A stretch of DNA of 64,000 nucleotides from a virus. This document shows, one piece after another, positions 33,842 through 41,623 of this stretch. The notes below the pieces were generated by a model. It was not told the DNA's origin. It did no database searches and was given only the letters and a program-made list of their open reading frames with translations. The stretch lies in IMG/VR virus record IMGVR_UViG_3300017788_000018, positions 1 to 64,000 of that record; one strand, written 5' to 3'. The position numbers and the translations under genes were made by a program. Position 1 is the first letter of the stretch. Each line of letters opens with the position of its first letter.

Positions 33842-33889
33842 TGTTCATCGCCTCCCTGAGGGAGAACCTGGGCTTTCGTTGAATCGTCA

Positions 33890-33911
33890 TACTGAGCCTT
33901 AAATAGCCACC
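33890..33911 (-). promoter_or_regulatory. CTATTTA motif in an inverted repeat
   Basis: On the minus strand GAGCC and GGCTC flank the motif, about ten bases before an ATG at 33890. Confidence 0.3.
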
Positions 33912-33940
33912 GGCTCGAGGCCCTTACGCAGGGACAAACG

Positions 33941-33972
33941 AAAAAGGACAATGGATTTATGTCCATTGTCCT
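33941..33972 (-). terminator. Rho-independent terminator (leftward)
   Basis: AGGACAATGGA pairs perfectly with TCCATTGTCCT, followed by TTTTT on the minus strand. Ends the 34014 gene. Confidence 0.9.
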
Positions 33973-34013
33973 CTTAAGGAAACAACCTAGGTCTTAGGTT
34001 ACTTCAACTTACT

Positions 34014-34271
34014 TCACTTCCACTTACGAGCAGGAAGCTTGACGCTTGCGAGACCCTTGATGTGGCGCTGGAACGAACGACCAGCGTTCAGGGTTGCGGC
34101 ATCCAGAAGGAACTCAGCCATGCGTGCACGACCAATGCGGTACTGGTAGGTTGCTCCGTTGCTGAAACGGATGCGGAGGGTTCCGGTGCCGTTCGAGGTG
34201 GTGGGCGCAAGGAAGGAGCAGCTACGAACGAAGGAGTTGTCGGCAAACTGGCGGTAATAACGTGCGGTCAT
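34014..34271 (-). CDS. KTSC-domain-like protein
   Basis: 85 residues from ATG 34271. The order SFVRSCSFLAP, GTLRIRFSNGATYQYRIG and a helix ending FQRHIKGL follows the KTSC domain, a small domain with S-[ST]-x-G near its start in other proteins and unclear function. It is a single-gene unit with its own promoter and terminator. Confidence 0.6.
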   Translation of the reverse strand: MTARYYRQFADNSFVRSCSFLAPTTSNGTGTLRIRFSNGATYQYRIGRARMAEFLLDAATLNAGRSFQRHIKGLASVKLPARKWK

Positions 34272-34392
34272 GGTTGTATCTTTCTTTTGATGGTGAATCA
34301 CTTTTGGTTCACCTGATCCGGTTTGTTGCCTATTCCTGCCATCATTGGCAGGCTCTCGGCTTTCCTAACCGGGGAGTCATCTGACATATATC

Positions 34393-34421
34393 AATGTATC
34401 ACAGCATCTTTGAACTTTAAA
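34393..34421 (-). promoter_or_regulatory. Phage early-type promoter (leftward), weaker match
   Basis: Minus strand: TTTAAA, 17 bp, TACATT. No TGC before the -10 box. Serves 34271. Confidence 0.5.
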
Positions 34422-34437
34422 CCAGTTTCGTTTCTTC

Positions 34438-34941
34438 TTAACCCAGCTCTTTTTGGTAAAGAGCAACGTCCGCAGCACGACGCTTCTCCATTTCTTGGAG
34501 AGCCTTGCGGCCCTCCAGCAGCAATTGCTGAACCTGCTCACGAGTAAGCACTACTCCACGGTTCTTGGGTTGGTGGGGTGGCTGCTGGTGGATTGAGACC
34601 TGCTTTTCACCTTCTTCCTTCAAGGGAAGCTCAGGGTAAACATTCCCGACCTTGTCGGTTTCCATGAGAACAATGGAAAGGTGAGAATTGGCCTCATCCG
34701 TGGCTTTCTGGTTTGCCTCGGCCCGCTCGGGATCGGTTGTGCCAGACTCCCTGGCCAGGGAGAGATAGGCGACCGTGGCAGCCTCGTGGAGGCGGGAAAA
34801 CTGAGCCCTTAGACGATCAATCTCGGTCAGCAGGTTGCGAAGGATGACACGTTGCGTGTTGTTTTTCCGCTCTCCCGCCATGAATTCCCTGTCGAGTTCT
34901 ACTAATTTCTCACGGAGAAGCTTTTCTGTGTGTTTGTCCAT
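34438..34941 (-). CDS. Coiled-coil hypothetical protein
   Basis: 167 residues, almost wholly helical (LLREKLVELDREFMAGE; LLTEIDRLRAQFSRLHEA) with a Gln/Pro-rich break near residue 120 and a C-terminal helix. No family recognised. Confidence 0.65.
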   Translation of the reverse strand: MDKHTEKLLREKLVELDREFMAGERKNNTQRVILRNLLTEIDRLRAQFSRLHEAATVAYLSLARESGTTDPERAEANQKATDEANSHLSIVLMETDKVGNVYPELPLKEEGEKQVSIHQQPPHQPKNRGVVLTREQVQQLLLEGRKALQEMEKRRAADVALYQKELG

Positions 34942-34953
34942 GTGTGTGGGTAC

Positions 34954-35544
34954 TCAGTGCTTTCTATGGTTGATTTCTGGGGCATAGGACTTGAGGCTCG
35001 GGTCACCTTGGGCAATAACCTCAGGAAGGTTGCTTGGATACGAGAATGCGGACCAGCCAATCCTACCTTCTCTTAGAAACTGAAAGTTCCAAACTGTCGT
35101 GGCTTCCTGCACCCACTCATTGCGATTCCGCTTCTTAACATAATTGATTTCCGAGGACACAAAGGAGCGGAGGACAATCATTTTCTCGTCAGCCTCCACT
35201 CTGATTTCCTTGCGGTTTCCGAACATCGTAAATACGCTCCCGGCGCTATCTCTGTAGAGATTCCACGGCGGCCATCGTGAGTGGAAATCCAGAGCAATTC
35301 CTCTGTGCTTAAAAGACTCTAGAGGCTCCAACTCATGCATGAGGCAGTATTGAGAGCCGGGCACGCACACCAGAGAACCAGGAGGATATGTGTAGTCCCC
35401 CGTTTCAAGCAGATTCGACTGCAAGGCCTCGATGTAGATTGTTTCAAGGGTCTGGAGAAACCTCGGATATTCCTCGGGGAGGTTTTTCCGAAGGTCATAG
35501 ATTTCCCTGAGAGCATGCTGCAACTCTGTGGATTCTGTGGACAT
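34954..35544 (-). CDS. Hypothetical protein, paralogue of the next gene
   Basis: 196 residues from ATG 35544 (GTG 35562 possible). Shares with the gene at 35618 the blocks NLPEEYPRFL, LLETGDYTYPPGSLVCVP, LREGRIGW and a final LPEVIAQGDPSLKSY. The two are tandem duplicates. Function unknown. Confidence 0.65.
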   Translation of the reverse strand: MSTESTELQHALREIYDLRKNLPEEYPRFLQTLETIYIEALQSNLLETGDYTYPPGSLVCVPGSQYCLMHELEPLESFKHRGIALDFHSRWPPWNLYRDSAGSVFTMFGNRKEIRVEADEKMIVLRSFVSSEINYVKKRNRNEWVQEATTVWNFQFLREGRIGWSAFSYPSNLPEVIAQGDPSLKSYAPEINHRKH

Positions 35545-35617
35545 ATTTTCCGTGGACACGTTGGCGCTCACAACGAAATGGGTGGGAGAAAGGTAGGATT
35601 GACTGGCAACAACAGAT

Positions 35618-36175
35618 TTACCGGTATGGATTGAAGTTGGGATCGCCCAAGGTAACAATTTCAGGCATGTCCGTGTCGTCGGCCCAAATCCAACCGAGGG
35701 AGCCATTCCTCATAACCTGAATTTCGATGCCGTGGTCGTCCTCGGGCATAATCAGAGAGCGAGTAACAAGCAGGGGCTCAGAGGAGCAGTCAACATCTTC
35801 ACTATATTGGCAGAGATATTTCATGTGAAGGTTGAAATAGCTAATACCCTCAGATATGGGCCACAGAGGCCACTTTGCAAAGAAAGCCGAAATTTGGGCA
35901 CCGAACTGGTCCTCGGGCACAGTTAGAAATCCAATTTCCCGTATCCATGGTTTCCGTAGATTATCAGGCGACAGCGGCCACCGGATCATGGAACCAGGCG
36001 GGATCTGAGGACAGAGAGACACGACTCCCGTCTCTAGATCGAGGAGATTGAGAGTCTCGGCACGATCGAGAAAGCGGGGAATGTCCTCGGGGAAATTTTC
36101 TGAGGCCTGCTGGGCTTCCCAGATAATTTGTTCCCTGTATTTTGGATTGAATGGCGAGCGGTCGGAGGGGTGCAT
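35618..36175 (-). CDS. Hypothetical protein, paralogue of 34954
   Basis: 185 residues from ATG 36175, 12 bases after AAAGGA. Shared blocks are NFPEDIPRFLDRAE, LETGVVSLCPQIPPGSM, MRNGSLGW and MPEIVTLGDPNFNPY. The middle differs strongly from its paralogue, suggesting old duplication. Function unknown. Confidence 0.65.
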   Translation of the reverse strand: MHPSDRSPFNPKYREQIIWEAQQASENFPEDIPRFLDRAETLNLLDLETGVVSLCPQIPPGSMIRWPLSPDNLRKPWIREIGFLTVPEDQFGAQISAFFAKWPLWPISEGISYFNLHMKYLCQYSEDVDCSSEPLLVTRSLIMPEDDHGIEIQVMRNGSLGWIWADDTDMPEIVTLGDPNFNPYR

Positions 36176-36216
36176 GGTCGAACCGTGTCCTTTGTTGCTC
36201 TCTATGGGAATCAGAA

Positions 36217-36254
36217 AAGACCAAGGCTCCCTCCGTGGCGGGAGGGAGCCTTGG
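36217..36254 (-). terminator. Rho-independent terminator (leftward)
   Basis: A perfect 14-bp stem, CCAAGGCTCCCTCC with GGAGGGAGCCTTGG, and TCTTTT after it on the minus strand. Ends the 36261 gene. Confidence 0.92.
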
Positions 36255-36260
36255 GAGCTT

Positions 36261-37052
36261 TTACTCCTCAAACTTGTTGTAAGAGGCGTACTCCTCAAGT
36301 GCATCCACCTGAACGAAACGCAAGGTCTCACGCTCCGAGAGAACCTCATCCTTCTCAAGGAGAACAGCGGTCAGCTTGCCGCCGAACACGCAGCCGGTGT
36401 CGATTCCGTGGCAGGCACCACGGGAGTTGGAACCGTTCCAGGTCTTAGGCTCACCACGACCCACAACGTTGTGTCCGAAGAGAACGTCCTCGGGACCATC
36501 GTAGACTTCTGCCCAATAGACAGACTGAGGTGGCTGGCGGAAACCCGGCATAAGGAGCGGAAGCATCATATGCTTCGACTCGCTGATGAACCGGACCATG
36601 GTGAGGATCTCCAGGGGCAGAGTCTCAGGGTCACGGCCGGGAGTCATGCCAGCATGAACGATGATGGCATTGTTCTCAGGAAGGCGGATAAGCCCCGGAA
36701 GCTCCGAAAGCCAGTTAAGGTCATCCTGACTCAAATTCTGAATCGTGTACTCCTGATCCAGATCGGGCTTCATGGGATTGCGGTAATTCTTGTCCCTACG
36801 GGCACGAGCAAGGTGACGAGCCCTGCGAAGGAGCTTGCCCTCATGGTTTCCTAGGACGCACTCACCATGCTCCCGAACGAAACGAACCACGCCCGCACTG
36901 TCGGGGCCTCGATCCACAAGGTCACCGGCCACGATGAGACGGTCTGCACCCGGATCGAATTGCACCTTATCGAGCAAGGCCTTAAGCTCCGTAAGGCAGC
37001 CATGCACATCGCCCACGACGATCGTTCGCTTGAATTGCGTATTTTTGTCCAT
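36261..37052 (-). CDS. PPP-type serine/threonine or Ap4A-type phosphatase
   Basis: 263 residues. The PPP metallophosphatase signature is complete: GDVHG (14-18), GDLVDRG (43-49), GNHE (68-71), IVHAGMTPG and FGHNVVG. Lambda phosphatase and bacterial ApaH/PrpE-type enzymes share this set, so the substrate could be phosphoprotein or a dinucleoside polyphosphate. The -10 box of its promoter ends five bases before the ATG, so the message is probably leaderless or nearly so. Confidence 0.9.
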   Translation of the reverse strand: MDKNTQFKRTIVVGDVHGCLTELKALLDKVQFDPGADRLIVAGDLVDRGPDSAGVVRFVREHGECVLGNHEGKLLRRARHLARARRDKNYRNPMKPDLDQEYTIQNLSQDDLNWLSELPGLIRLPENNAIIVHAGMTPGRDPETLPLEILTMVRFISESKHMMLPLLMPGFRQPPQSVYWAEVYDGPEDVLFGHNVVGRGEPKTWNGSNSRGACHGIDTGCVFGGKLTAVLLEKDEVLSERETLRFVQVDALEEYASYNKFEE

Positions 37053-37057
37053 AACCT

Positions 37058-37086
37058 ATAATAGCACGTTTTGCACAGCCTTTAAA
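37058..37086 (-). promoter_or_regulatory. Phage early-type promoter, leaderless type (leftward)
   Basis: Minus strand: TTTAAA, 17 bp ending CGTGC, TATTAT, preceded by CCTTGCAATTTAAGCC. The ATG follows the -10 box after five bases. Confidence 0.85.
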
Positions 37087-37142
37087 GGCTTAAATTGCAA
37101 GGAAAACGTCGCTATAAATAGGGCTGGACCTGCGAATCTAGC

Positions 37143-38015
37143 TCAGAATTCCAGGAACGAATCGACCTTAGGGAGCCCGTAGTGGGCTTCTCCGGTGATG
37201 CAAGTCAGGTTGGTTTTTCCTGCTGTGAAGTGAGCCTTGCCGTGCGAGTGACCGCAGAATACCTCAAAGCTTACCTGAGGATTGCCATCGGCCAAACGAA
37301 GAATGGCGTCGCCCATGAGCTTGCTCGAAAAGAACGGAAGCCAGTCCCCGTCACTCTGCTTTCCATTGTAGAGGGAATTCTGAGGGAACGGAGGAATGTG
37401 GGTTCCGATGACGATCTTGGTGTGACCCGCCACAATAGCGGCTCGGGCACCATCCTCGACATGCTTTGCCCCTTCCTTGGCAAGCTCCTGGAGCTTCTTG
37501 TGCAACTTTCCGTTCAACTCGTGCTTAACCGAGTACACGTTGAGGCTATGAAGGCTTTTCAACTCTCTGATGATCAGAAAGTCGTTCATCATCAGCCTCG
37601 ACTTACGGATATCCGAGTAAAGGGCATCGTACCAACCATCATGCCCGACCAGGGCTGTGGTGGTATTGAGACTCACGAATGGGAGGTTGTTAAGGTGCCT
37701 AAGATTGGGCATGGCAGTCTCAAGATCCTTGAGCTGCTGGCGAACATCCTGAATCCCGTTGTTGTAGTAGTCGTGATTGCCGAGAATGTACCAAATCGGA
37801 AAGTCTGGACCAAGGCCTTTTTGGAGGGCCACAAGATGATCCCTGATGAATACACCACTCGATATGTCGCCGGTCAGAAGAAGCCCCTGAGCACCCTGCC
37901 TCTGAATGCTGTTAACAAATCCAGTCAGGAGCCAGGGCTCGTTGATCGTGTGATCAAAGTGAGTGTCCGTGGCCCAGGCAAGTAGGAAAGGAGTGGGTGT
38001 GGGGTTGGCAGTCAT
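37143..38015 (-). CDS. Calcineurin-like metallophosphoesterase
   Basis: 290 residues. Metal-binding motifs are ATDTHFDH (Asp and His), LLLTGDISSG, LGNHDYYN, a GTH motif (IGTHIPPFP) and CGHSHGKAH. It belongs to the wider calcineurin-like family and is distinct from the PPP enzyme next door. The substrate is unknown; nucleotide or nucleic-acid phosphodiesters are possible. The predicted +1 of its promoter is the A of ATG 38015. Confidence 0.88.
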   Translation of the reverse strand: MTANPTPTPFLLAWATDTHFDHTINEPWLLTGFVNSIQRQGAQGLLLTGDISSGVFIRDHLVALQKGLGPDFPIWYILGNHDYYNNGIQDVRQQLKDLETAMPNLRHLNNLPFVSLNTTTALVGHDGWYDALYSDIRKSRLMMNDFLIIRELKSLHSLNVYSVKHELNGKLHKKLQELAKEGAKHVEDGARAAIVAGHTKIVIGTHIPPFPQNSLYNGKQSDGDWLPFFSSKLMGDAILRLADGNPQVSFEVFCGHSHGKAHFTAGKTNLTCITGEAHYGLPKVDSFLEF

Positions 38016-38021
38016 GTCTCT

Positions 38022-38050
38022 AGCCTAACACATTACCAACCGAATTTAAA
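38022..38050 (-). promoter_or_regulatory. Phage early-type promoter, leaderless type (leftward)
   Basis: Minus strand: TTTAAA, 17 bp, TAGGCT; exactly six bases separate the -10 box from ATG 38015. Confidence 0.75.
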
Positions 38051-38416
38051 GCTTTTCTCTCGATTGAGATTTCTTCGGAGATTTTCATGGAGCATGTAGC
38101 GCCACGTCGGTTGGGGAAGGGTGGGAAGCTGGCAAATGAGATTGCCCTGAGCCATGCCCTCAAGATAGGCCTTGGCGGCTTGGTTTGCTCTGTCCAACAG
38201 AATGTCAGAAACATTCTGGTTTACAACCATGGAGTTGATCAGAATTCCAAGTTGGACCTGCACGACCACAGCATCCTCAGGATATTCCCATTCCTCTGCA
38301 TTCAGAGAGACTTCAATGGCTTGTTGACGAAGCGTCGTGAAGTCCTCGTGAAGTATATGAGTTGGAATAGGAGTCACGGGAGCAAAATAGGTCTCAACGC
38401 TAGGAATGGCGATCAC
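38033..38416 (-). CDS. Hypothetical protein
   Basis: 127 residues. Two halves joined by a hydrophobic segment (VVVQVQLGILINSMVVNQNV). Its 3' end overlaps the promoter of the metallophosphoesterase gene. No family recognised; joined to the upstream gene by ATGA. Confidence 0.65.
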   Translation of the reverse strand: MIAIPSVETYFAPVTPIPTHILHEDFTTLRQQAIEVSLNAEEWEYPEDAVVVQVQLGILINSMVVNQNVSDILLDRANQAAKAYLEGMAQGNLICQLPTLPQPTWRYMLHENLRRNLNREKSFKFGW

Positions 38417-38634
38417 TTTTCAGTCTCCTTGAGCTTTTCCTCAAGTTCAGATACCAGAATCTTGAGACGTGAGGAGTCAAGAAAGGCAGACATTCCCAGA
38501 TAGAAATACGCAATTTCCATGGAATCAAAAGCCCATCCCGCACCCAAGACGATGAGAGCAGTCACGAGGCCAGGGAAATTATACTTGGCGTAGTTCTTGA
38601 GAGTTTGCATAACGGTGCTTGAGGTCGTATTCAT
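38413..38634 (-). CDS. Small membrane protein
   Basis: 73 residues. One or two membrane segments (FPGLVTALIVLGAGWAFDSM; IAYFYLGMSAFL) and a charged helical tail (LKILVSELEEKLKETEK). Coupled to the downstream gene by ATGA. Topology suggests an inner-membrane protein; function unknown. Confidence 0.65.
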   Translation of the reverse strand: MNTTSSTVMQTLKNYAKYNFPGLVTALIVLGAGWAFDSMEIAYFYLGMSAFLDSSRLKILVSELEEKLKETEK

Positions 38635-38654
38635 GGTTTACAGGCCCCTCTTGA

Positions 38655-39380
38655 TCAGTACGTTGATGTTCTCATCGGTTGCTTCAACTCATTTTGAAGC
38701 TCTGCGAGTTTCTCTTGGGCCTCATTACGTTCCCTCACAACCCTTTCCACGGCTGCCAGGGTCGAGTCGTCGGTTTCCACTTCCCCTACAACCAAAGAGA
38801 TTTTGGCGATGTACTCTCTAAGGGCATCGGATCTTTCTCGAAAGATTGCGAGATCGGCTTTGGTGGTTTCGAGGGCCTTCTCTGCCTTGGTGGCACGCTC
38901 AATCAGCGTACCAACGTTATTCTGGGCCGTTGAGAAGTCTGTTCCCTCAAAACCAGCCTCATTGAGAGCGGCAACCAGAGGATAGACATGCTCAGACCAG
39001 TTAACTCTCTGAGACCCGATAATGCTGTTCCGAATGCCGTTGATCTTGTTGAGGGCCCTGAGAGCCATGTCGGTTCTCTCAAGTTCTTTCTCTGCCTTCT
39101 CGGCTCGGGCACGTTCAATCCCAATTTGGGTTTTGCAAGCCTCAAGCAATTGATTTGCATCTTCCTGAATGCGGATTTCTTCAGCGGTGGCAGGCTTGGC
39201 TGCAATTCCACTGGAATCAGTCTCTCCAGGAAATGGAGGCATGGATTCGGTATACTGTCCTTCCATAATGGAATGGAGTACACCCGCCCATTGCTCTGCA
39301 TTTCGGGGACGGAACATAAGCTGACCGTCTCGCTCGTTCAAACGCTCCGCAAGAGCCAGGAGCCATTCATCTTTCGTCAT
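38655..39380 (-). CDS. Coiled-coil hypothetical protein
   Basis: 241 residues from ATG 39380 with GGAG upstream. An N-terminal globular part (KDEWLLALAERLNERDGQ), a Pro-rich hinge, then coiled coils at about 70-115 and 160-235. Possibly structural or a chaperone; no family recognised. Confidence 0.65.
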   Translation of the reverse strand: MTKDEWLLALAERLNERDGQLMFRPRNAEQWAGVLHSIMEGQYTESMPPFPGETDSSGIAAKPATAEEIRIQEDANQLLEACKTQIGIERARAEKAEKELERTDMALRALNKINGIRNSIIGSQRVNWSEHVYPLVAALNEAGFEGTDFSTAQNNVGTLIERATKAEKALETTKADLAIFRERSDALREYIAKISLVVGEVETDDSTLAAVERVVRERNEAQEKLAELQNELKQPMRTSTY

Positions 39381-39382
39381 GT

Positions 39383-39661
39383 TTACTCTCCATCCTTGGC
39401 GGGGCAGTAAAGGTCGCAGGTGTTGATGATCGTGTTCATGGCGAACCAAGCCCTGGTATCAATGCAGTCCAAAATCTGCCCAGCATACCATTCCACCTGT
39501 TGCTCGGGCGTCATCGACTTGTTGCCTAGATGGCAACCTGCGACCAGGCCACGCTCGGCAAGGGCATGCCTAAGGGTTTCAGCGACCATCATGGCCTCCG
39601 TAATGTGCCCATTGTCAAGATCCTGGATTGCCTTGCGAACGATTGTGCGTAGGGAAGTCAT
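39383..39661 (-). CDS. Hypothetical protein
   Basis: 92 residues from ATG 39661 with GAGG upstream. Helical, with AEMM- and ETLRHALAERG-type segments and Cys residues near the end. The next gene starts three bases downstream. Confidence 0.65.
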   Translation of the reverse strand: MTSLRTIVRKAIQDLDNGHITEAMMVAETLRHALAERGLVAGCHLGNKSMTPEQQVEWYAGQILDCIDTRAWFAMNTIINTCDLYCPAKDGE

Positions 39662-39674
39662 GTTTCCTCGTTTA

Positions 39675-39947
39675 TCAAATTGTTTCCGACCAAGTGTCCT
39701 CTCGGGAGCGAAACTCGGCCTCATCGAGGACTTCCTCGATTACATGCCAATCCCCGCCACGCCAAGTCCAGCCATTCGTCTTCCAATGTTCCCTTACGGA
39801 CTGCTCCCTAGGAGCCACAGCAGCCTCGGCAGAGGCACGGTCTGCGAACAGATAGGCCTCGGGATGCTTGCCTGTCTCTGTGTTGCCAGAGGCGTCAGCC
39901 CAATAGAGAATGGTCTGATCGGCAGGTGCTAGAACGGCGTATTTCAT
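39675..39947 (-). CDS. Hypothetical protein
   Basis: 90 residues. Begins with a strand (MKYAVLAPADQTILYWADAS) and contains many Trp (WTWRGGDWHVIEE). The compact alpha/beta appearance resembles small phage regulatory proteins, but no family is recognised. Confidence 0.65.
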   Translation of the reverse strand: MKYAVLAPADQTILYWADASGNTETGKHPEAYLFADRASAEAAVAPREQSVREHWKTNGWTWRGGDWHVIEEVLDEAEFRSREDTWSETI

Positions 39948-39964
39948 ATGTTTCTCAACAGTCC

Positions 39965-40405
39965 TTAGATGGACTTGGTTTCCCTGTCTGTTTCGATTTC
40001 CGAAACAGTTGACGCGGCAGCCTCTAGAGCAGCATCCAGCTTTGCCACAAGGTCACGCCATCCACCACCAGAGCTGTTTGGCGCATGATCAGGCTGAATT
40101 TCATCGGGGTCCAAGCCCCATCGCACATGCTGTGCGGCCTCACGGAGGGCAGCTAGCTTTGCCTCGGCCTCCTCAGCCCGCTCCCTCAACTCGTTCATTT
40201 CGAGTTGGGTGGGAGACTGCGTTAGGATATGATCAATCTCTCGGTTCCACCACTTGTAACGCTGGATCACTCCAACGCCCACAGGCCAGAAGTCACCGCA
40301 GGCAGAGGGACCAACATGCTGTCCGCCCTTTGGCTTCTCAAAGGAACGAATAGAAGCCTCAAACTGGCCCCTGAGGGCCTCAAGTACGTCTCTCTCGGTC
40401 TTCAT
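39965..40405 (-). CDS. Hypothetical protein with coiled coil
   Basis: 146 residues. An N-terminal helix, then GPSACGDFWPVGVGVIQRYK, a central coiled coil (MNELRERAEEAEAKLAALRE) and a Gly-containing C-terminal region. Function unknown. Confidence 0.65.
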   Translation of the reverse strand: MKTERDVLEALRGQFEASIRSFEKPKGGQHVGPSACGDFWPVGVGVIQRYKWWNREIDHILTQSPTQLEMNELRERAEEAEAKLAALREAAQHVRWGLDPDEIQPDHAPNSSGGGWRDLVAKLDAALEAAASTVSEIETDRETKSI

Positions 40406-40408
40406 GGC

Positions 40409-40492
40409 TTAGGACCTTCTCCAAAAAATCCACCAAATCGCAATTACGGCCAATGCCGAAATAGCGTTATTTACAACATCAGGCCAAGTCAT
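40409..40492 (-). CDS. Very small membrane protein (27 residues)
   Basis: ATG 40492 lies eight bases after a strong GGAGG. The peptide is one membrane segment (AISALAVIAIWWIFW) with a basic end (RRS). It starts two bases after the stop of the glycosylase-like gene. Many phages make such single-span peptides; role unknown. Confidence 0.6.
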   Translation of the reverse strand: MTWPDVVNNAISALAVIAIWWIFWRRS

Positions 40493-40493
40493 A

Positions 40494-40913
40494 TCACTTA
40501 CCTCCACTAGTGGGCCAGAAATAGGTCTGACCCGGACTTTCATTCCAATTCCATCGTGAATACCAATCAGGGAGCTTTTCAAGCAAGCGTGAGCGGTGAG
40601 AGGAATGAACCCTCTCGTCCCCAATCCAATGGGGTCTGGTTCCGTCGTGATTTGTCAATGCCTGAAACTTAGGCAAAAGGGTATCCTTGTATCCCCTGGA
40701 GCGCCATTCCTCACAAATGGCAGTTCCGTACTCAGCCAGGGCAGGAACATGACCTTGCCACATTTTTGTGGCAGGGTGGTTCTTCCATCCATAACCGGGC
40801 ACCGTGAGAGCCTGGATAATCTGCCAGGTCTCTACTCGCTGCTTGCCAAGCCGCATTCTATCAAGCCACTTTGCACTTTGGGCAAAGTCAGGAGAAGGCA
40901 AAAAAGTCTGCAT
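40494..40913 (-). CDS. Pyrimidine-dimer DNA glycosylase-like protein
   Basis: 139 residues. The order MQTFLPSPDFAQSAKWLDRM, RLGKQRVETWQI, NHPATKMWQGH, YGTAICEEWRSRGY and SSHRSRLLEKLPDWY closely follows the family annotated as pyrimidine-dimer DNA glycosylase (MSMEG_6728-like). The N-terminal Thr that acts as nucleophile in T4 DenV is position 3 here. A repair role is likely; activity is inferred from family resemblance. Confidence 0.75.
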   Translation of the reverse strand: MQTFLPSPDFAQSAKWLDRMRLGKQRVETWQIIQALTVPGYGWKNHPATKMWQGHVPALAEYGTAICEEWRSRGYKDTLLPKFQALTNHDGTRPHWIGDERVHSSHRSRLLEKLPDWYSRWNWNESPGQTYFWPTSGGK

Positions 40914-40921
40914 GGTTACCT

Positions 40922-41278
40922 CTAGTCGTCCAGGGACGGGTCATAGTGCCAAGGGGTTAGAAACTCTTTGTCAATGCAGAAAAACTTGAGATCCAGGAGA
41001 ATGATTGCCTTGCGACCAATCATTTTTATCACAAGCCCGACCTCATCACGTTGCAACACTCGGAAATAGAGCTTTGTGAAACTGGTGTCGAGCGGTAGTT
41101 TGTCAATACCTTGCAATTCCTCTTTGGTGATTTCGAAAATGAAGGGACCGAGCGCCTCAGGGAGATAAGGTTTCCATCGTGGCCTTACCAGCATACCGAT
41201 TTCGATTATCGGATGGTGTCTCTCAAGAAACGAGGCAGTTTCGATTTCGTCCATGTGCACCCACCCAAGGGGATGCAC
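40922..41278 (-). CDS. Hypothetical small protein, possible SH3-like relative
   Basis: 118 residues from GTG 41278, seven bases after AGGA; ATG 41254 is the alternative. Beta-rich, with IEIGMLVRPRW near the start and VGLVIKMIGRKAIILLDL later, which resembles the xVGDxV small-protein families in this window. Function unknown. Confidence 0.6.
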   Translation of the reverse strand: MHPLGWVHMDEIETASFLERHHPIIEIGMLVRPRWKPYLPEALGPFIFEITKEELQGIDKLPLDTSFTKLYFRVLQRDEVGLVIKMIGRKAIILLDLKFFCIDKEFLTPWHYDPSLDD

Positions 41279-41296
41279 ATAAATATCCTGCTCTGG

Positions 41297-41623
41297 TCAG
41301 TCCCTAGACGGGAAGAGGCTCGGGTTGTCGAAGTCTAGATAGAGAATGTTCTCGGCTTCCCAATCCTTCTGGATATCCAACTGGAGCTTAGGAGTGGGGC
41401 TCACTCCATCAATCTTGACAACCAAGGGAAACGTCCACTCGGGAACCATAGGTTCCTGCTGGTGCTTCTGTCCGAGCACCCGACCCAAAATCTGCTTTGT
41501 CTTTTCGTATCCTGCCGGGGTACGAGGGTCGATGTGATTGATCATCAGATCCATTACGACCTGCTCTGTCAACCAATTGAGCATCGAGTTAATCCTACGC
41601 CGGTAGGTTCGAATCTTGTTCAA
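41297..41623 (-). CDS. Hypothetical protein
   Basis: 108 residues. TTG 41623 overlaps the upstream stop as TTGA, the same arrangement as at 2118; ATG 41584 after AGGA is an alternative. Basic helical start (IRTYRRRINSMLNWL), then beta strands. No family recognised. Confidence 0.6.
   Translation of the reverse strand: MNKIRTYRRRINSMLNWLTEQVVMDLMINHIDPRTPAGYEKTKQILGRVLGQKHQQEPMVPEWTFPLVVKIDGVSPTPKLQLDIQKDWEAENILYLDFDNPSLFPSRD

Noticed and set aside
37113-37121. TATAAATA, the T4 late promoter consensus, on the plus strand
   Set aside because: No rightward gene follows; both neighbours are leftward, so a T4-type late promoter here makes no sense.
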